Notes: generated by a model from the letters alone, not told the origin. 64,000 nucleotides of DNA from Filimonas lacunae (GCF_002355595.1 NZ_AP017422.1:7072823-7136822), one strand, 5' to 3'. Shown: positions 9,249 through 18,584, numbered from the stretch's first letter. Numbers and translations are program-made.

Positions 9249-9317
9249 GTGATGTAACATCGTAAAATAACGGTATACCGGCATTATAATTGAAGGTTTT
9301 AAAGCAAAACAGCTTGT

Positions 9318-9809
9318 ATGAAACGTAATCAACACTTTTTTACCGGCCTTTTTTTCATTTGTATAGCTGTAGCTATTGCCTGCCATTCAAAAAGTTCGCA
9401 AACCTCCCGTTATTCGGATACAACCTCAGCTAAGCAAGTAGCTTATGTAAATGTGGGTGGATCGCTGGAAGGTAAATGGTATTTGCAACCTGAACTGGCT
9501 TCTGATACCAGTACCGGGCGTATACCGGAAATTACTTTCCACGCATCGGATGGCCGTTTTACTGGTAGCACCGGTTGTAACAGAATGAGCGGCACTTTTA
9601 TCAGAAAAGATGATACACTGCAATTTGATAGCAGGATTGTATCTACAAGGATGGCTTGCATTGGTTATAATGAGAAGCCCTTCATTGATAATTTACTGCG
9701 CACGAATCACTTTGTGATTAAAGGAGGTATTCTGATGTTGATGTACAATGAAACCGTTCTATCAAAATGGGTACGTCATCTTGAAGATCAACCTATAAAG
9801 AAAGCGTAA
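9318..9809 (+). CDS. META domain lipoprotein (HslJ-like)
   Basis: 163 residues. A lipoprotein signal with lipobox AIAC places the cysteine at about residue 22. Residues about 50-155 form a META (HslJ-type) beta domain: LEGKWYLQPEL, then ITFHASDGRFTGSTGCNRMSGTF and the RMACIGYNEKPFIDNLL segment that carries the conserved cysteine. META proteins are small envelope proteins linked to stress or antibiotic tolerance in enterobacteria; the biochemical role is unknown. The gene ends 3 bp from the convergent DUF72 gene. Confidence 0.85.
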   Translation: MKRNQHFFTGLFFICIAVAIACHSKSSQTSRYSDTTSAKQVAYVNVGGSLEGKWYLQPELASDTSTGRIPEITFHASDGRFTGSTGCNRMSGTFIRKDDTLQFDSRIVSTRMACIGYNEKPFIDNLLRTNHFVIKGGILMLMYNETVLSKWVRHLEDQPIKKA

Positions 9810-9812
9810 ACT

Positions 9813-10556
9813 TTATTCACTGGTCATGTGGATAAGTTGCAAGGCATTATTAATAGCGTTACCATAATAGCAGTTATTAAAATATGCCCAGATAGTATGG
9901 CCGTTGCTAACCTCTTTTTTAATGAATGTGCTGAAATGTAGTAGCATCTCTTCTGTATAGTTGCTTTTGTACAAAGCATGCGGCCCGTGAAACCGGATAT
10001 ATATGTTATCAGCAGTAACATGTTCAGCGTATGGGAAGCCGTGGCCGGATTGTGAAATCACAAAAGCGATGTTGTATTTAGCCATCAGCGTAATACTCTC
10101 TTCCTGCATCCAGGTTGAATGTCTCACTTCCATAGCAAAAGAGTACATGGAGTATTTTGTAGAAAGCAGTTTGTAAAAGTGTTCTGCTACTTCATAATCG
10201 AAAACAAGGGAGGGTGGTAGTTGTATTAATACAGGTCCCATCTTTGGATGCATGGGCTCAAATACCTGGAAAAATCTTTCCAGTGATTCTTCTGTATTTT
10301 TTAATTTCTGAATGTGCGTAACATACTGGCTCATCTTGGGGCAAAACAGAAAGTCGTCTGGTACTTTATGCACCCAGTTTTCCACCGTTTTCTTCAAAGG
10401 CAGATGATAAAAGCTGGCGTTGATCTCTGTTGTGGAAAATGTGTTGGCGTAGAAGGTAAGCCAGTCGGTGCTTTTTAGTTTCTGCGGATAAAACAATCCT
10501 TTCCAGTCCTGATAGCTCCATCCTGATATACCTATATGTATTTTTCCTGTTTGCAT
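9813..10556 (-). CDS. DUF72 domain protein (YecE-like)
   Basis: 247 residues covering a complete DUF72 TIM-barrel-like domain: IHIGISGWSYQDWKGLFYP at the start, TFSTTEINASFYHLP, FLFCPKMSQYVTHIQKL, PVLIQLPPSLVFDYE, FAMEVRHSTWM, and the end IWAYFNNCYYGNAINNALQL. All hallmark stretches are present. The family resembles TIM-barrel nucleases or sugar-phosphate enzymes, but its reaction is not established. It is the second gene of a probable pair with the EamA transporter, 77 bp downstream on the minus strand. Confidence 0.9.
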   Translation of the reverse strand: MQTGKIHIGISGWSYQDWKGLFYPQKLKSTDWLTFYANTFSTTEINASFYHLPLKKTVENWVHKVPDDFLFCPKMSQYVTHIQKLKNTEESLERFFQVFEPMHPKMGPVLIQLPPSLVFDYEVAEHFYKLLSTKYSMYSFAMEVRHSTWMQEESITLMAKYNIAFVISQSGHGFPYAEHVTADNIYIRFHGPHALYKSNYTEEMLLHFSTFIKKEVSNGHTIWAYFNNCYYGNAINNALQLIHMTSE

Positions 10557-10633
10557 GGTACCGGCTTAATAGGTTAACAGGTAAATCAGTACAATTTATC
10601 TGCCAACGTAAACCGGTGATACAAAGAAGGTGT

Positions 10634-11563
10634 TTATTCCTCGGTTTTTGCTTTGCGATATTTAGCAAGGTTTATCAACAACAAGCTCACAAGAATAACG
10701 ACCAGACCCACGAACTGTAATGTGGACATGGTTTCGTTGGCAAAGAATACACCTAGTATTACTGCCACCACCGGATTTACATAAGCATGTGTACTTACCT
10801 GCGTAGCTGTGCAAACCTGTAGCAACCATACATAAGCACTATACCCGGCCAGTGAACCAAACACTACCAGATAAGCCAGGGCCAGCCACGACTTCATGGG
10901 CACTTCCATCGGATGAAAATGCTTTATTTCGCCAATGCAGGCACCAAATGTTACACACACCACTCCTGCAATCAGCATTTGCCAGGCAGTGGTTACCATA
11001 ATATGTCCGGTAGAATAATACTTGGAATACAACGATCCACCTGCCCAGCTAAGTGAGGTAAAAACCAAACCTGCCATGCAAATGATTTCCAGCTTGCTGC
11101 CACTGAGTGAGATATTACCTAAGCGTTCTGTGAATAACAGCACCACGCCAACCAATCCTACCAGTAAACCGATTAAAGTAGGCTTACTGTGGAAATTAGT
11201 TTTCCACATAGGTTTGTCTAACAGCACAAAAGAAATGGGGGTGGCTGATAAAAAGATAGCTACCAATGAGCTGGGTAATGTTTTTTCAATCAAACCCACG
11301 CTGCCATTAGATATAAATAATAAAAAAATGCCGCTGATGCCAGCTGTCTTAATCTGTTGTGCGTTAGCCCGTGGCAATTTTTTGATACCACAAAAACTAA
11401 GTAATAAAGTTCCGGCTATTAAAAAGCGCATACCAGCCATGGTATAGGGAGGTATATGTTCAACACCCATGCTGATAAAGAAATAAGTAGAGCCCCAAAC
11501 CAGGTACACCGTGATAAACGCAATGATTATCAGGATGCGGGAAGCGCTTTTTGTGTTATCCAT
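10634..11563 (-). CDS. EamA/DMT superfamily transporter (RhaT/YdcZ type exporter)
   Basis: 309 residues with ten predicted membrane helices in two EamA repeats. The first opens with VYLVWGSTYFFISMGVEHIPPYTMAG and the second ends with YVNPVVAVILGVFFANETMSTLQFVG, both classic for drug/metabolite transporters. Members export amino acids, metabolites or drugs; substrate unknown. It is divergent from the UvrD helicase gene and precedes the DUF72 gene. Confidence 0.92.
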   Translation of the reverse strand: MDNTKSASRILIIIAFITVYLVWGSTYFFISMGVEHIPPYTMAGMRFLIAGTLLLSFCGIKKLPRANAQQIKTAGISGIFLLFISNGSVGLIEKTLPSSLVAIFLSATPISFVLLDKPMWKTNFHSKPTLIGLLVGLVGVVLLFTERLGNISLSGSKLEIICMAGLVFTSLSWAGGSLYSKYYSTGHIMVTTAWQMLIAGVVCVTFGACIGEIKHFHPMEVPMKSWLALAYLVVFGSLAGYSAYVWLLQVCTATQVSTHAYVNPVVAVILGVFFANETMSTLQFVGLVVILVSLLLINLAKYRKAKTEE

Positions 11564-11658
11564 AACAGGTGTAGTTGTTTTCTCAGTGATATTGGATAAC
11601 GAACTTACTTAAAATTGGAAGTATATCCACACCTTTCAAAACATCGCCCCGGCTTTCT

Positions 11659-11666
11659 TACCTTCG
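11659..11666 (+). promoter_or_regulatory. Promoter -7 element of the UvrD/PcrA gene, only 4 nt before the ATG
   Basis: TACCTTCG matches TAnnTTTG at 7 of 8 positions. With transcription starting about 5 nt downstream, the mRNA would have almost no leader. Confidence 0.45.
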
Positions 11667-11670
11667 CAGG

Positions 11671-14034
11671 ATGCAACATTTAGTGAAGGGATTGAATGAA
11701 CAGCAGCTTGCCGCTGCTACACATATTAACGGTCCGTTAATGATTGTGGCTGGTGCGGGAAGCGGTAAAACCAAAGTGCTAACTACCCGTATTGCCTATT
11801 TAATGGCCAATGGTATTGATGCCTTTAATATTCTGGCGCTGACTTTTACCAATAAGGCTGCGCATGAAATGAAAGAACGTATTGGTAAAATGCTGGGAAG
11901 TAACGAAGCCCGCAATTTATATGTGGGAACGTTCCACAGTGTGTTTGCCCGCATATTACGTGCCGAGGCGCACCAACTGGGTTACCCTAACAGCTTCACC
12001 ATTTATGATTCAGATGATGCCCGCAGTGTAATTAAAACTGTGGTGAATGAATTAAACCTGGATGATAAACATTATAAGCCCAACATAGTAAACAGCAGGA
12101 TCTCTGCTTTGAAAAACGCATTGATCGGTCCTGCCGATTACCTTAACAACAGAGCTGCGCAGGAAGAAGATACACGTGCCAACCGCCCGGCCATTGGTCA
12201 GATTTACCAATCTTACGCTGCCCGTTGTTTCAAAAACGGCGCGATGGATTTTGATGACCTATTGTTGAAAATGCATGAATTACTGAAAAACTTTCCGCCG
12301 GTGCTACATAAGTACCAGCATAAGTTTAAGTATATCATGATTGATGAGTATCAGGATACTAACCCGGTACAGTACGAAATTACCAAGCTGCTGGCTGCCG
12401 CCAATGAAAATATTTGTGTGGTGGGTGATGATGCGCAAAGTATCTATAGTTTCCGTGGTGCTACTATTGAAAACATTCTCCAGTTTCAGAAAGACTATGA
12501 GGATGTAAAAGTGGTGAAGCTGGAGCAAAACTATCGTAGTACCAAAAGTATCCTGCATGTGGCCAACCATGTTATTAAGAATAACACCGGCCAGATTGCA
12601 AAGGATTTGTGGACAGATAATGCAGGTGGGGAAAAAATCAAACTTGTTCGTACCATGACGGATAACGAAGAAGGCAAGTTTGTAGCAGATACCATTAAAG
12701 AGCAAAAACTCAGAAACCATTATACCAATAAAGACTTCGCTATTTTATACCGTACTAACTCACAAAGCCGTGCTTTTGAAGAAAGCCTGCGCCGTATGGG
12801 TATTGCCTATAAAATTTTCGGAGGTTTAAGTTTCTATCAGCGTAAAGAAGTAAAAGACTTTATCGCTTACCTGCGGGTTATTGCTAACACACGTGACGAA
12901 GAAGCGCTGAAACGTATTATCAACTATCCTGTACGCGGTATTGGTAAAACTACCATTGAGCGCGCAGTGATTGTGGCTAACGAACAAAACATTACCCTGT
13001 GGGAAGTTTTTTCTGCTGCCGGTGCCTATGGTTTTAAAGCGAGTACGTTGGAAAGTATTACCAACTTCGTTACCATGATCAGGTATTTCCAAACAATGCT
13101 TACCGATAAAAATGCTTCTGATGTTGCTGTGCAGGTAGGTAAGCACACAGGTCTGGTAAAAGAACTGTTTGCAGATAAAAGTGTGGAAGGGCTGGCGCGT
13201 TACGAAAACGTACAGGAATTAATGAACTCCATTAAAGAATGGACGGAAAGCCCGGATAGTGAAGATGGCGAAGTGAACGATAAATCATTGGGCGCTTACC
13301 TGCAGCAGATTACCCTGTTAACAGATGCGGACAACGATAAGGAAGATAGCGATGTGGTAAAAATGATGACCATTCACGGTGCAAAAGGCCTGGAGTTTCC
13401 GGTGGTATTTGTAGGTGGTGTGGAAGAGTCTATTTTCCCCAGCGGTATGAGCATTAACACGCGCGAAGAACTGGAAGAAGAACGGCGTTTGTTTTATGTA
13501 GCGGTTACCCGTGCTAAAACAAAGTTGTGGTTAAGCTTTGCCAACAGTCGCTACCGTTTTGGTAACCTGGTGCAAAATGAGCCCAGCCGTTTTCTGGACG
13601 AAATGCCGGAAGATTACATTGATAGAAGCTATGCTGGTGGCGGAGCCCGCAATCAGGGTGGCTTTAGTAATATGGGTACAGCGTTTGAACGCACCCAGCG
13701 TGGATTTGGTGGAGAAGCTGCACAGGCTGAAAGACGTTATGGTCCTCCTCCTGCGAAAAAAACACAGGCACCGGCAGCAGGTACCAACAAACCTTCTTAT
13801 ATGCCACCGCCTAAACAGGCGCCTGTGGTTTCTCATACACCTTCCGGTGATTTTGTACCCAGCGATACCAGCAATTTACAGGCAGGCCAGCAGGTAGAAC
13901 ATCAGAAATTTGGCTTTGGCCAGGTTACCAAAATGGAAGGTTCGGCCCACAACCCCATAGCTACCGTTGTATTCAAGCAAAACGGGGAAAAGAAGATCAT
14001 GCTCAATTATGCCAAGCTGCGTATTGTTGAATAG
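11671..14034 (+). CDS. UvrD/PcrA-type ATP-dependent DNA helicase
   Basis: 787 residues, a superfamily 1A 3'-5' helicase used in nucleotide excision and mismatch repair. Motifs run in order: Q-motif LNEQQLAAA, Walker A GAGSGKTK (about 28-35), motif Ia LTFTNKAAHEM, motif II DEYQDTN, motif III VVGDDAQSIYSFRGA, motif IV QNYRS, motif V TIHGAKGLEFPVVFV and motif VI VAVTRAKTKL. A low-complexity linker rich in G, P and A (about 655-730) leads to a C-terminal Tudor-like module (QQVEHQKFGFGQVTKMEG), as in PcrA, where it contacts RNA polymerase. The start is fixed by motif spacing. PcrA versus UvrD naming is open. Confidence 0.95.
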   Translation: MQHLVKGLNEQQLAAATHINGPLMIVAGAGSGKTKVLTTRIAYLMANGIDAFNILALTFTNKAAHEMKERIGKMLGSNEARNLYVGTFHSVFARILRAEAHQLGYPNSFTIYDSDDARSVIKTVVNELNLDDKHYKPNIVNSRISALKNALIGPADYLNNRAAQEEDTRANRPAIGQIYQSYAARCFKNGAMDFDDLLLKMHELLKNFPPVLHKYQHKFKYIMIDEYQDTNPVQYEITKLLAAANENICVVGDDAQSIYSFRGATIENILQFQKDYEDVKVVKLEQNYRSTKSILHVANHVIKNNTGQIAKDLWTDNAGGEKIKLVRTMTDNEEGKFVADTIKEQKLRNHYTNKDFAILYRTNSQSRAFEESLRRMGIAYKIFGGLSFYQRKEVKDFIAYLRVIANTRDEEALKRIINYPVRGIGKTTIERAVIVANEQNITLWEVFSAAGAYGFKASTLESITNFVTMIRYFQTMLTDKNASDVAVQVGKHTGLVKELFADKSVEGLARYENVQELMNSIKEWTESPDSEDGEVNDKSLGAYLQQITLLTDADNDKEDSDVVKMMTIHGAKGLEFPVVFVGGVEESIFPSGMSINTREELEEERRLFYVAVTRAKTKLWLSFANSRYRFGNLVQNEPSRFLDEMPEDYIDRSYAGGGARNQGGFSNMGTAFERTQRGFGGEAAQAERRYGPPPAKKTQAPAAGTNKPSYMPPPKQAPVVSHTPSGDFVPSDTSNLQAGQQVEHQKFGFGQVTKMEGSAHNPIATVVFKQNGEKKIMLNYAKLRIVE

Positions 14035-14105
14035 TGAAATAACATTTCCTTTTTCATCAATAAAATCTATTAGGGCATCAATAATATCGATTTGATAAGT
14101 AGTGA

Positions 14106-14131
14106 TTACAGGTGCACTTTTGCACCTGTAA
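14106..14131. repeat. Perfect inverted repeat upstream of the peroxiredoxin gene
   Basis: TTACAGGTGCA (14106-14116) and TGCACCTGTAA (14121-14131) are perfect 11-bp arms around CTTT. There is no U-tract, so a weak terminator of the helicase gene or an operator for the ahpC gene 88 bp downstream are both possible. Confidence 0.6.
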
Positions 14132-14218
14132 TTGCATGCCTGTTACAGGTAATACTTGCCATATACAAGTTGGGAAAATCGGAATTAATTATAGTAACGT
14201 TATAAAACATCATCAGTT

Positions 14219-14788
14219 ATGAGTAACAAAGTATTATCCATTGGCAATCAGTTTCCAGCTTTTACTAAGAAAGCGGTTGTATCTATCGAGAAAGGAAAAG
14301 AGTTTACAGAAATCACTGAGCAAGTTGGTGCTAAAGATGGTAAATGGACAGTAATGTTCTGGTGGCCTAAAGATTTCACTTTCGTATGTCCTACTGAAAT
14401 TGCTGAATTCAACAAAAAGCACAGCGAATTCACCGACCGTGATACTGTACTGATTGGTGCTTCTACCGATTCTGAGTTTGTACACGCTGCATGGAGAAGA
14501 GATCACGCTGATCTGCGCGACCTGAAATTCCCTATGCTGGCTGATACTTCTAAGAGCCTGGCTGAAGAACTGGGTATTTTAGATGATGCGGAAAAAATTG
14601 CTTACCGCGCAACTTTCATCATCGACCCTCAAGGTATTGTACGTTGGGTAAGTGTATATGATCTGAGCGTAGGTCGTAGTGTACAGGAAGTTATTCGTGT
14701 ACTGGATGCTCTGCAAACAGACGAACTGTGTCCTTGTAACTGGAGCAAAGGCGAAGAAACATTAACTACAGCCCTGGCTTTGAACTAA
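14219..14788 (+). CDS. ahpC: AhpC-type 2-Cys peroxiredoxin
   Basis: 189 residues, the usual AhpC length. It reduces hydrogen peroxide and organic hydroperoxides. The peroxidatic cysteine is C57 in DFTFVCPTEI. The C-terminal resolving region is LCPCNW, with C171 and C173. A conserved arginine lies in the later YRATFIIDP segment. AhpF is not adjacent. Instead an AhpD-like gene follows after 84 bp, suggesting that reducing power comes through the AhpD-type dithiol. An 11-bp perfect palindrome lies upstream. Confidence 0.95.
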   Translation: MSNKVLSIGNQFPAFTKKAVVSIEKGKEFTEITEQVGAKDGKWTVMFWWPKDFTFVCPTEIAEFNKKHSEFTDRDTVLIGASTDSEFVHAAWRRDHADLRDLKFPMLADTSKSLAEELGILDDAEKIAYRATFIIDPQGIVRWVSVYDLSVGRSVQEVIRVLDALQTDELCPCNWSKGEETLTTALALN

Positions 14789-14872
14789 GAGAAGGGATTT
14801 TAATTTATTGATGAGACACAATACGATGCGGCAGGAATATTCCTGCCGTATTTGTAAATAAAACAAATTACC

Positions 14873-15469
14873 ATGAGCGAGGTTTTAATACAGAACGAAA
14901 CTTTTATCAACCTGCTGAATGAAGTAGGTATTTCTGAATACACTCCTTCTGCCAATGCCCAGGCATTATTGCAGGTAGAAGCGAAGTATATCAAAGACCT
15001 GAAAATAAACGTAAGCAACGTTTTAAATAATTCTCAAAACCTGAACAGGAAAGAAGCGTTATTACTGGCACTGTCTATAGCAGTAAACGAACGTTTTGAT
15101 TTACTGAAACAGTCTTTCACTCAACTGGCTATCGCTGCTGGTGCTACCGAAGCAGAGATTGCAGAGGTAATTGCCTGCACTTCGCTGATGAACACCAACA
15201 ACGTGTTTTATCGTTTCAGGCACTTTATGCACAAAGATTTTTACAACAACCAGCCTGCAGGCATCAAAATGAGCATTATGATGAGTCCTGTACTGGGTAA
15301 AGAATTTTTTGAGCTGTTAAGCCTGGTGGTTTCTTCTGTTAACGGTTGCGAAATGTGTGTAACCAGCCATGAAGCTTCTGTTTTACAACACAATAGCAGT
15401 GAAATTCGTGTTTTTGAAGCGGTAAAACTGGGTGCGGTAATCAAAGGTTTGATCACCATTTTGTCCTAA
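14873..15469 (+). CDS. AhpD-like carboxymuconolactone decarboxylase family protein
   Basis: 198 all-helical residues. The AhpD active-site signature is present: C159-E-M-C162 followed by H166 (NGCEMCVTSHEASVL), with a preceding conserved acidic-helix region. In Mycobacterium AhpD regenerates AhpC through lipoamide; here the same pairing with the upstream peroxiredoxin suggests the same role. It is longer than a minimal CMD domain and carries an extra N-terminal helical stretch, as in two-repeat AhpD proteins. The start is ATG 14873; no better alternative. Confidence 0.88.
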   Translation: MSEVLIQNETFINLLNEVGISEYTPSANAQALLQVEAKYIKDLKINVSNVLNNSQNLNRKEALLLALSIAVNERFDLLKQSFTQLAIAAGATEAEIAEVIACTSLMNTNNVFYRFRHFMHKDFYNNQPAGIKMSIMMSPVLGKEFFELLSLVVSSVNGCEMCVTSHEASVLQHNSSEIRVFEAVKLGAVIKGLITILS

Positions 15470-15545
15470 ATATCTGAGGTTTAGGGTTTTATGTTTACTC
15501 TAACAGATTACTGTTACGGAATAGAGCCTTAAACCTTAAACTTTG

Positions 15546-15553
15546 TACCTTTG
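15546..15553 (+). promoter_or_regulatory. Promoter -7 element of the NFU-type gene
   Basis: TACCTTTG is an exact TAnnTTTG match, 22 nt before the ATG at 15576. Confidence 0.55.
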
Positions 15554-15575
15554 TTGACAAGGTAAAAGCAGCGTT

Positions 15576-16175
15576 ATGATTAAAACAGGAAATCCCGTTA
15601 TTAGCATATATACGGAAATGACACCCAATCCGGAAACAATGAAATTTGTAGCCAACAAATTATTGTATCCCGGTAAGAGTATTGATTTTGCAGATGAAAG
15701 CCTGGCTGGTCCTTCACCCCTGGCTAAAGAATTGTTCAGCTTTCCTTTTATCAGGAGCGTATTTATTGCCAGCAACTTTGTTACGCTGACAAAAACCAAC
15801 GATACAGAAGACTGGCAGGATGTAATCCCTACCATCAAGCAGTTTTTGAAAGACTACCTGGAAAATGGCGGTGCTGTAATCAATGAAGAGGAAGTATCCA
15901 AAATCAAACAGGAAGCCAGCAACACCGTGGAAGCTGATGATGACGATGTTGTAAAAAGAATTAAAGAATTACTGGATAACTATGTGAAACCGGCAGTTGA
16001 AATGGACGGCGGTGCTATCCAGTTTAAAAGTTATAACGAAGGAATAGTAAACCTGATGTTACAGGGAAGCTGTAGCGGATGTCCTTCATCTATGATCACC
16101 CTGAAAGCGGGTATCGAAGGTATGATGAAGCGTATGATTCCTGAAGTAAAAGAAGTAGTAGCAGAAGCTGAATAA
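15576..16175 (+). CDS. NFU-type iron-sulfur cluster carrier (NifU C-terminal domain protein)
   Basis: 199 residues in two domains. Residues about 10-100 are the Nfu N-terminal domain (MTPNPETMKFVANKLL, then FPFIRSVFIASNFVTLTK). Residues about 123-198 are the NifU-like cluster domain with C166-S-G-C169 (LQGSCSGCPSSMITLKAGIE) after VKPAVEMDGGAIQF. NFU1-like proteins accept a [4Fe-4S] cluster and pass it to client enzymes. Clients within this window could include NadA and ActB (inference). The gene is convergent with the AI-2E permease gene, with only 9 bp between stops. Confidence 0.93.
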   Translation: MIKTGNPVISIYTEMTPNPETMKFVANKLLYPGKSIDFADESLAGPSPLAKELFSFPFIRSVFIASNFVTLTKTNDTEDWQDVIPTIKQFLKDYLENGGAVINEEEVSKIKQEASNTVEADDDDVVKRIKELLDNYVKPAVEMDGGAIQFKSYNEGIVNLMLQGSCSGCPSSMITLKAGIEGMMKRMIPEVKEVVAEAE

Positions 16176-16184
16176 GCTTTTCTG

Positions 16185-17321
16185 CTACGCCTTTTTCTCA
16201 GCAGTTGTTACTGCCGGCGGTGAAACTTCTGTAGTAGGCTCGGTTTCTACAATGATTACCTGGGTTGTATTACTGGTTTCATCGCCTAATAAAATTCCCC
16301 AGGCCTGTGTGGATTCTATTCCATCGAATATTACTTTCAAAATAGCCATGATCGGTATCGCTAAGAACATACCGGCAATTCCCCATATGGCGCTACCTAC
16401 CAACACGCCAACTATTGTAACCAGCGCATTTATTTTCACTTTAGAACCTACCACACGCGGTAATAGAATATTGCTGTCTATAATATGAACAATTACCAAC
16501 ACTATAGCCACACCTAGCACCGTAGCGGGTGAATTGGTGGTAAACGTAATCAGCAGACTTAATATGCAGGCAGTAAAAATACCTACATACGGTATCAGGT
16601 TTAATAAAGCAGCTATTACACCCAACATCAACGCATATTTTACACCCAGTATAAAAAAGCCGGTGCAGTTCATAATGGCTACAATGATCATTTCAATGAT
16701 AAGACCAGCAATGTAGCTTTTAATCACATGGCGGGTTTTGCCCATAATATTTCTTACCGCAGGGCTGTGTTCTTCCTGGAAACTGCGTATGAAAAAGCGG
16801 GTGATAATGCCCCTATACAATAACAATAAAAAGGTATAAATAGGAATCAGCACCATGTAAATAACGGCGCTGGATAAAGTGGAAACAGTGGTGCCTACTA
16901 CTGTAGAAGTGTGTGACAATGTTTGCGAGCTGGCTGAGTTTAAAAACTCACGCATTTTAGCGCCGCTGATGTGAAAGCGTTCCTGGATACTGTTTTCGAG
17001 ATTTACTAATGCCCCCTGCAATTGCACACCCAGTTTGGGTAAATCGTTTTGAAAGCTTACCAGTTGTGAAAAAATGAAATAGAGTATTATGCCAATGATG
17101 ATAATGAACAGCAGCACAGATAACGCGGCAGCTACGGTACGTGGTACTTTACGCTTTTCCAGAAAATCACAAGGCGTCATTAATATAATACTGAACAAAG
17201 AAGCAAAAGCCAGTGGTACTAATATGCTATGACCCACGTACATGATAAAACCAATCAATACAATGCTGATCAATGTATGGCTGAGTTTCATATAAAAAGG
17301 CTGCGGACTGGTAAGGGGCAT
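16185..17321 (-). CDS. AI-2E family transporter (YhhT/PerM-like permease)
   Basis: 378 residues. About eight membrane helices include the paired N-terminal hairpin, a central soluble amphipathic segment (LVNLENSIQERFHISG and following) and the C-terminal pore repeats with NLIPYVGIFTA and VVGSKVKINALVTIVGVLVGS. The protein ends in a threonine- and valine-rich tail (TEPTTEVSPPAVTTAEKKA). Family members are exporters of varied solutes, including the quorum signal AI-2 in one case and Na+/H+ antiport in others; substrate unknown here. It starts at ATG 17321, divergent from pnuC. Confidence 0.9.
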   Translation of the reverse strand: MPLTSPQPFYMKLSHTLISIVLIGFIMYVGHSILVPLAFASLFSIILMTPCDFLEKRKVPRTVAAALSVLLFIIIIGIILYFIFSQLVSFQNDLPKLGVQLQGALVNLENSIQERFHISGAKMREFLNSASSQTLSHTSTVVGTTVSTLSSAVIYMVLIPIYTFLLLLYRGIITRFFIRSFQEEHSPAVRNIMGKTRHVIKSYIAGLIIEMIIVAIMNCTGFFILGVKYALMLGVIAALLNLIPYVGIFTACILSLLITFTTNSPATVLGVAIVLVIVHIIDSNILLPRVVGSKVKINALVTIVGVLVGSAIWGIAGMFLAIPIMAILKVIFDGIESTQAWGILLGDETSNTTQVIIVETEPTTEVSPPAVTTAEKKA

Positions 17322-17390
17322 AACAATTGATTTGTACTATTGTAAATATAATACTAAAAGCCACTGCAAATCAGTGGCCATCTTCGCCTT

Positions 17391-17398
17391 TATCTTTG
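17391..17398 (+). promoter_or_regulatory. Promoter -7 element of pnuC, 7 nt before the ATG
   Basis: TATCTTTG is an exact TAnnTTTG match. Its position implies a leaderless or near-leaderless pnuC-nadR transcript. Confidence 0.5.
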
Positions 17399-17405
17399 AT
17401 AAATA

Positions 17406-18023
17406 ATGGAATTACTGTTTCACCAGTTTATGGATGGGCTTCGGGCTACTACCTGGCCTGAGTTTATGGCTGTACTCACCGGTATTGCCAGTGTGTATTT
17501 TTCCCGTTCGGCTAATATACTCGTGTATCCTTTTGGTGTTATCAGCACGGCTATTTATGTATACATCAGTTTTGCCGGCGGTCTGTTTGCGGAAGCTGGC
17601 TTAAATATCTACTATGTTATCATGAACCTGGCCGGTTGGTATATGTGGTCGCGCCGCACAGATACAGGCGAAAAGGTTTTACACATCACCACATCAAATG
17701 GTCGGGACTGGCAACAAACACTGTTGTTTTTTGGCGGCATGTGGCTTGCTCTCTGGTTACTGTTACGAAAATTTACTACCAGCACGGTTCCTCTGGAGGA
17801 TGCATTGGCTTCTGCTTCGGCTTATACAGGCATGTTCCTGATGAATAAAAAGAAAATGGAGAACTGGATCTGGTGGATTATTACTAATATCGTTTCCATT
17901 CCCTTGTATTTTATCAAGGGATATGTATTTACGAGTGTTCAGTTTATTATTTTTCTGGCGCTGGCTATTTCAGGTTGGATAGTATGGTATAGAAAATGGA
18001 AACAGGAAAATTTGATGGCATGA
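17406..18023 (+). CDS. pnuC: PnuC family nicotinamide riboside/mononucleotide transporter
   Basis: 205 residues with about seven membrane helices. The PnuC signature IYYVIMNLAGWYMWSRR is present, as are the later NKKKMENWIWWIITNI and the closing ISGWIVWYRKWK stretch. PnuC imports nicotinamide riboside by facilitated diffusion, trapped by phosphorylation. The kinase needed for that step is encoded by the next gene, whose start codon overlaps the pnuC stop (ATGA at 18020-18023). No riboswitch (for example PnuC-TPP) is visible: only a -7 element separates the gene from its upstream neighbour. Confidence 0.94.
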   Translation: MELLFHQFMDGLRATTWPEFMAVLTGIASVYFSRSANILVYPFGVISTAIYVYISFAGGLFAEAGLNIYYVIMNLAGWYMWSRRTDTGEKVLHITTSNGRDWQQTLLFFGGMWLALWLLLRKFTTSTVPLEDALASASAYTGMFLMNKKKMENWIWWIITNIVSIPLYFIKGYVFTSVQFIIFLALAISGWIVWYRKWKQENLMA

Positions 18024-18556
18024 AGAAAGTAGTGGTGATAGGCCCGGAGTCAACGGGCAAAAGTACCTTATGCGAGCAGTTGGCAAAACATTACCAAACT
18101 GAGTGGTGTGCCGAGTATGCACGTGAATATCTGTTAACTCATGGCAGTAATTATACTTTCGACAACCTGCTTACCATTGCTCAGGGGCAAATAGTGCTGG
18201 AAAACCAACACGCAGTTTCTGTTGCGCAAAAGCAAAATCCTTTTCTTTTTATTGATACGGATATGTATGTGATGAAGGTTTGGTGTGAATATGTATTCAA
18301 CCGTTGCCATCAGTGGATACTGGATGAAATTGTATCGCGTAAATACGATCTGTATCTGCTGTGTAATATTGATCTGCCCTGGGTAAAAGATGAATTACGC
18401 GAATACCCGGACGAACAACCACGTCGTGAACTATACCAGATTTACAAGGATATCATGATTAATCAATCCACACCTTGGGTGGATATCAGTGGTAATTACG
18501 ATGAACGTTTACAAAAAGCCATTGCAGGCGTAGATACATTCATTACCGCCGGATAG
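18020..18556 (+). CDS. nadR: NadR-type ribosylnicotinamide kinase (ATPase domain only)
   Basis: 178 residues, a P-loop kinase with Walker A GPESTGKST near residue 8, then LAKHYQTEWCAEYAREYL, a central LFIDTDMYVMKVWCEYVF and the closing VDISGNYDERLQKAI. This matches the C-terminal kinase half of NadR, which phosphorylates nicotinamide riboside to NMN. The adenylyltransferase half and the DNA-binding domain of enterobacterial NadR are absent. ATG 18020 overlaps the pnuC stop by 4 nt, a classic coupled start; an in-frame ATG at 17996 would overlap pnuC more and lacks family similarity. Together with PnuC it forms an NR uptake-and-trap module. Confidence 0.92.
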   Translation: MKKVVVIGPESTGKSTLCEQLAKHYQTEWCAEYAREYLLTHGSNYTFDNLLTIAQGQIVLENQHAVSVAQKQNPFLFIDTDMYVMKVWCEYVFNRCHQWILDEIVSRKYDLYLLCNIDLPWVKDELREYPDEQPRRELYQIYKDIMINQSTPWVDISGNYDERLQKAIAGVDTFITAG

Positions 18557-18584
18557 TCCAGGTTAATTTGTTCTAAGCGTAACG

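Noticed and set aside
12304-12720. 138-codon minus-strand frame inside the UvrD/PcrA gene
   Set aside because: Antisense to conserved helicase motifs and without its own motif or promoter.
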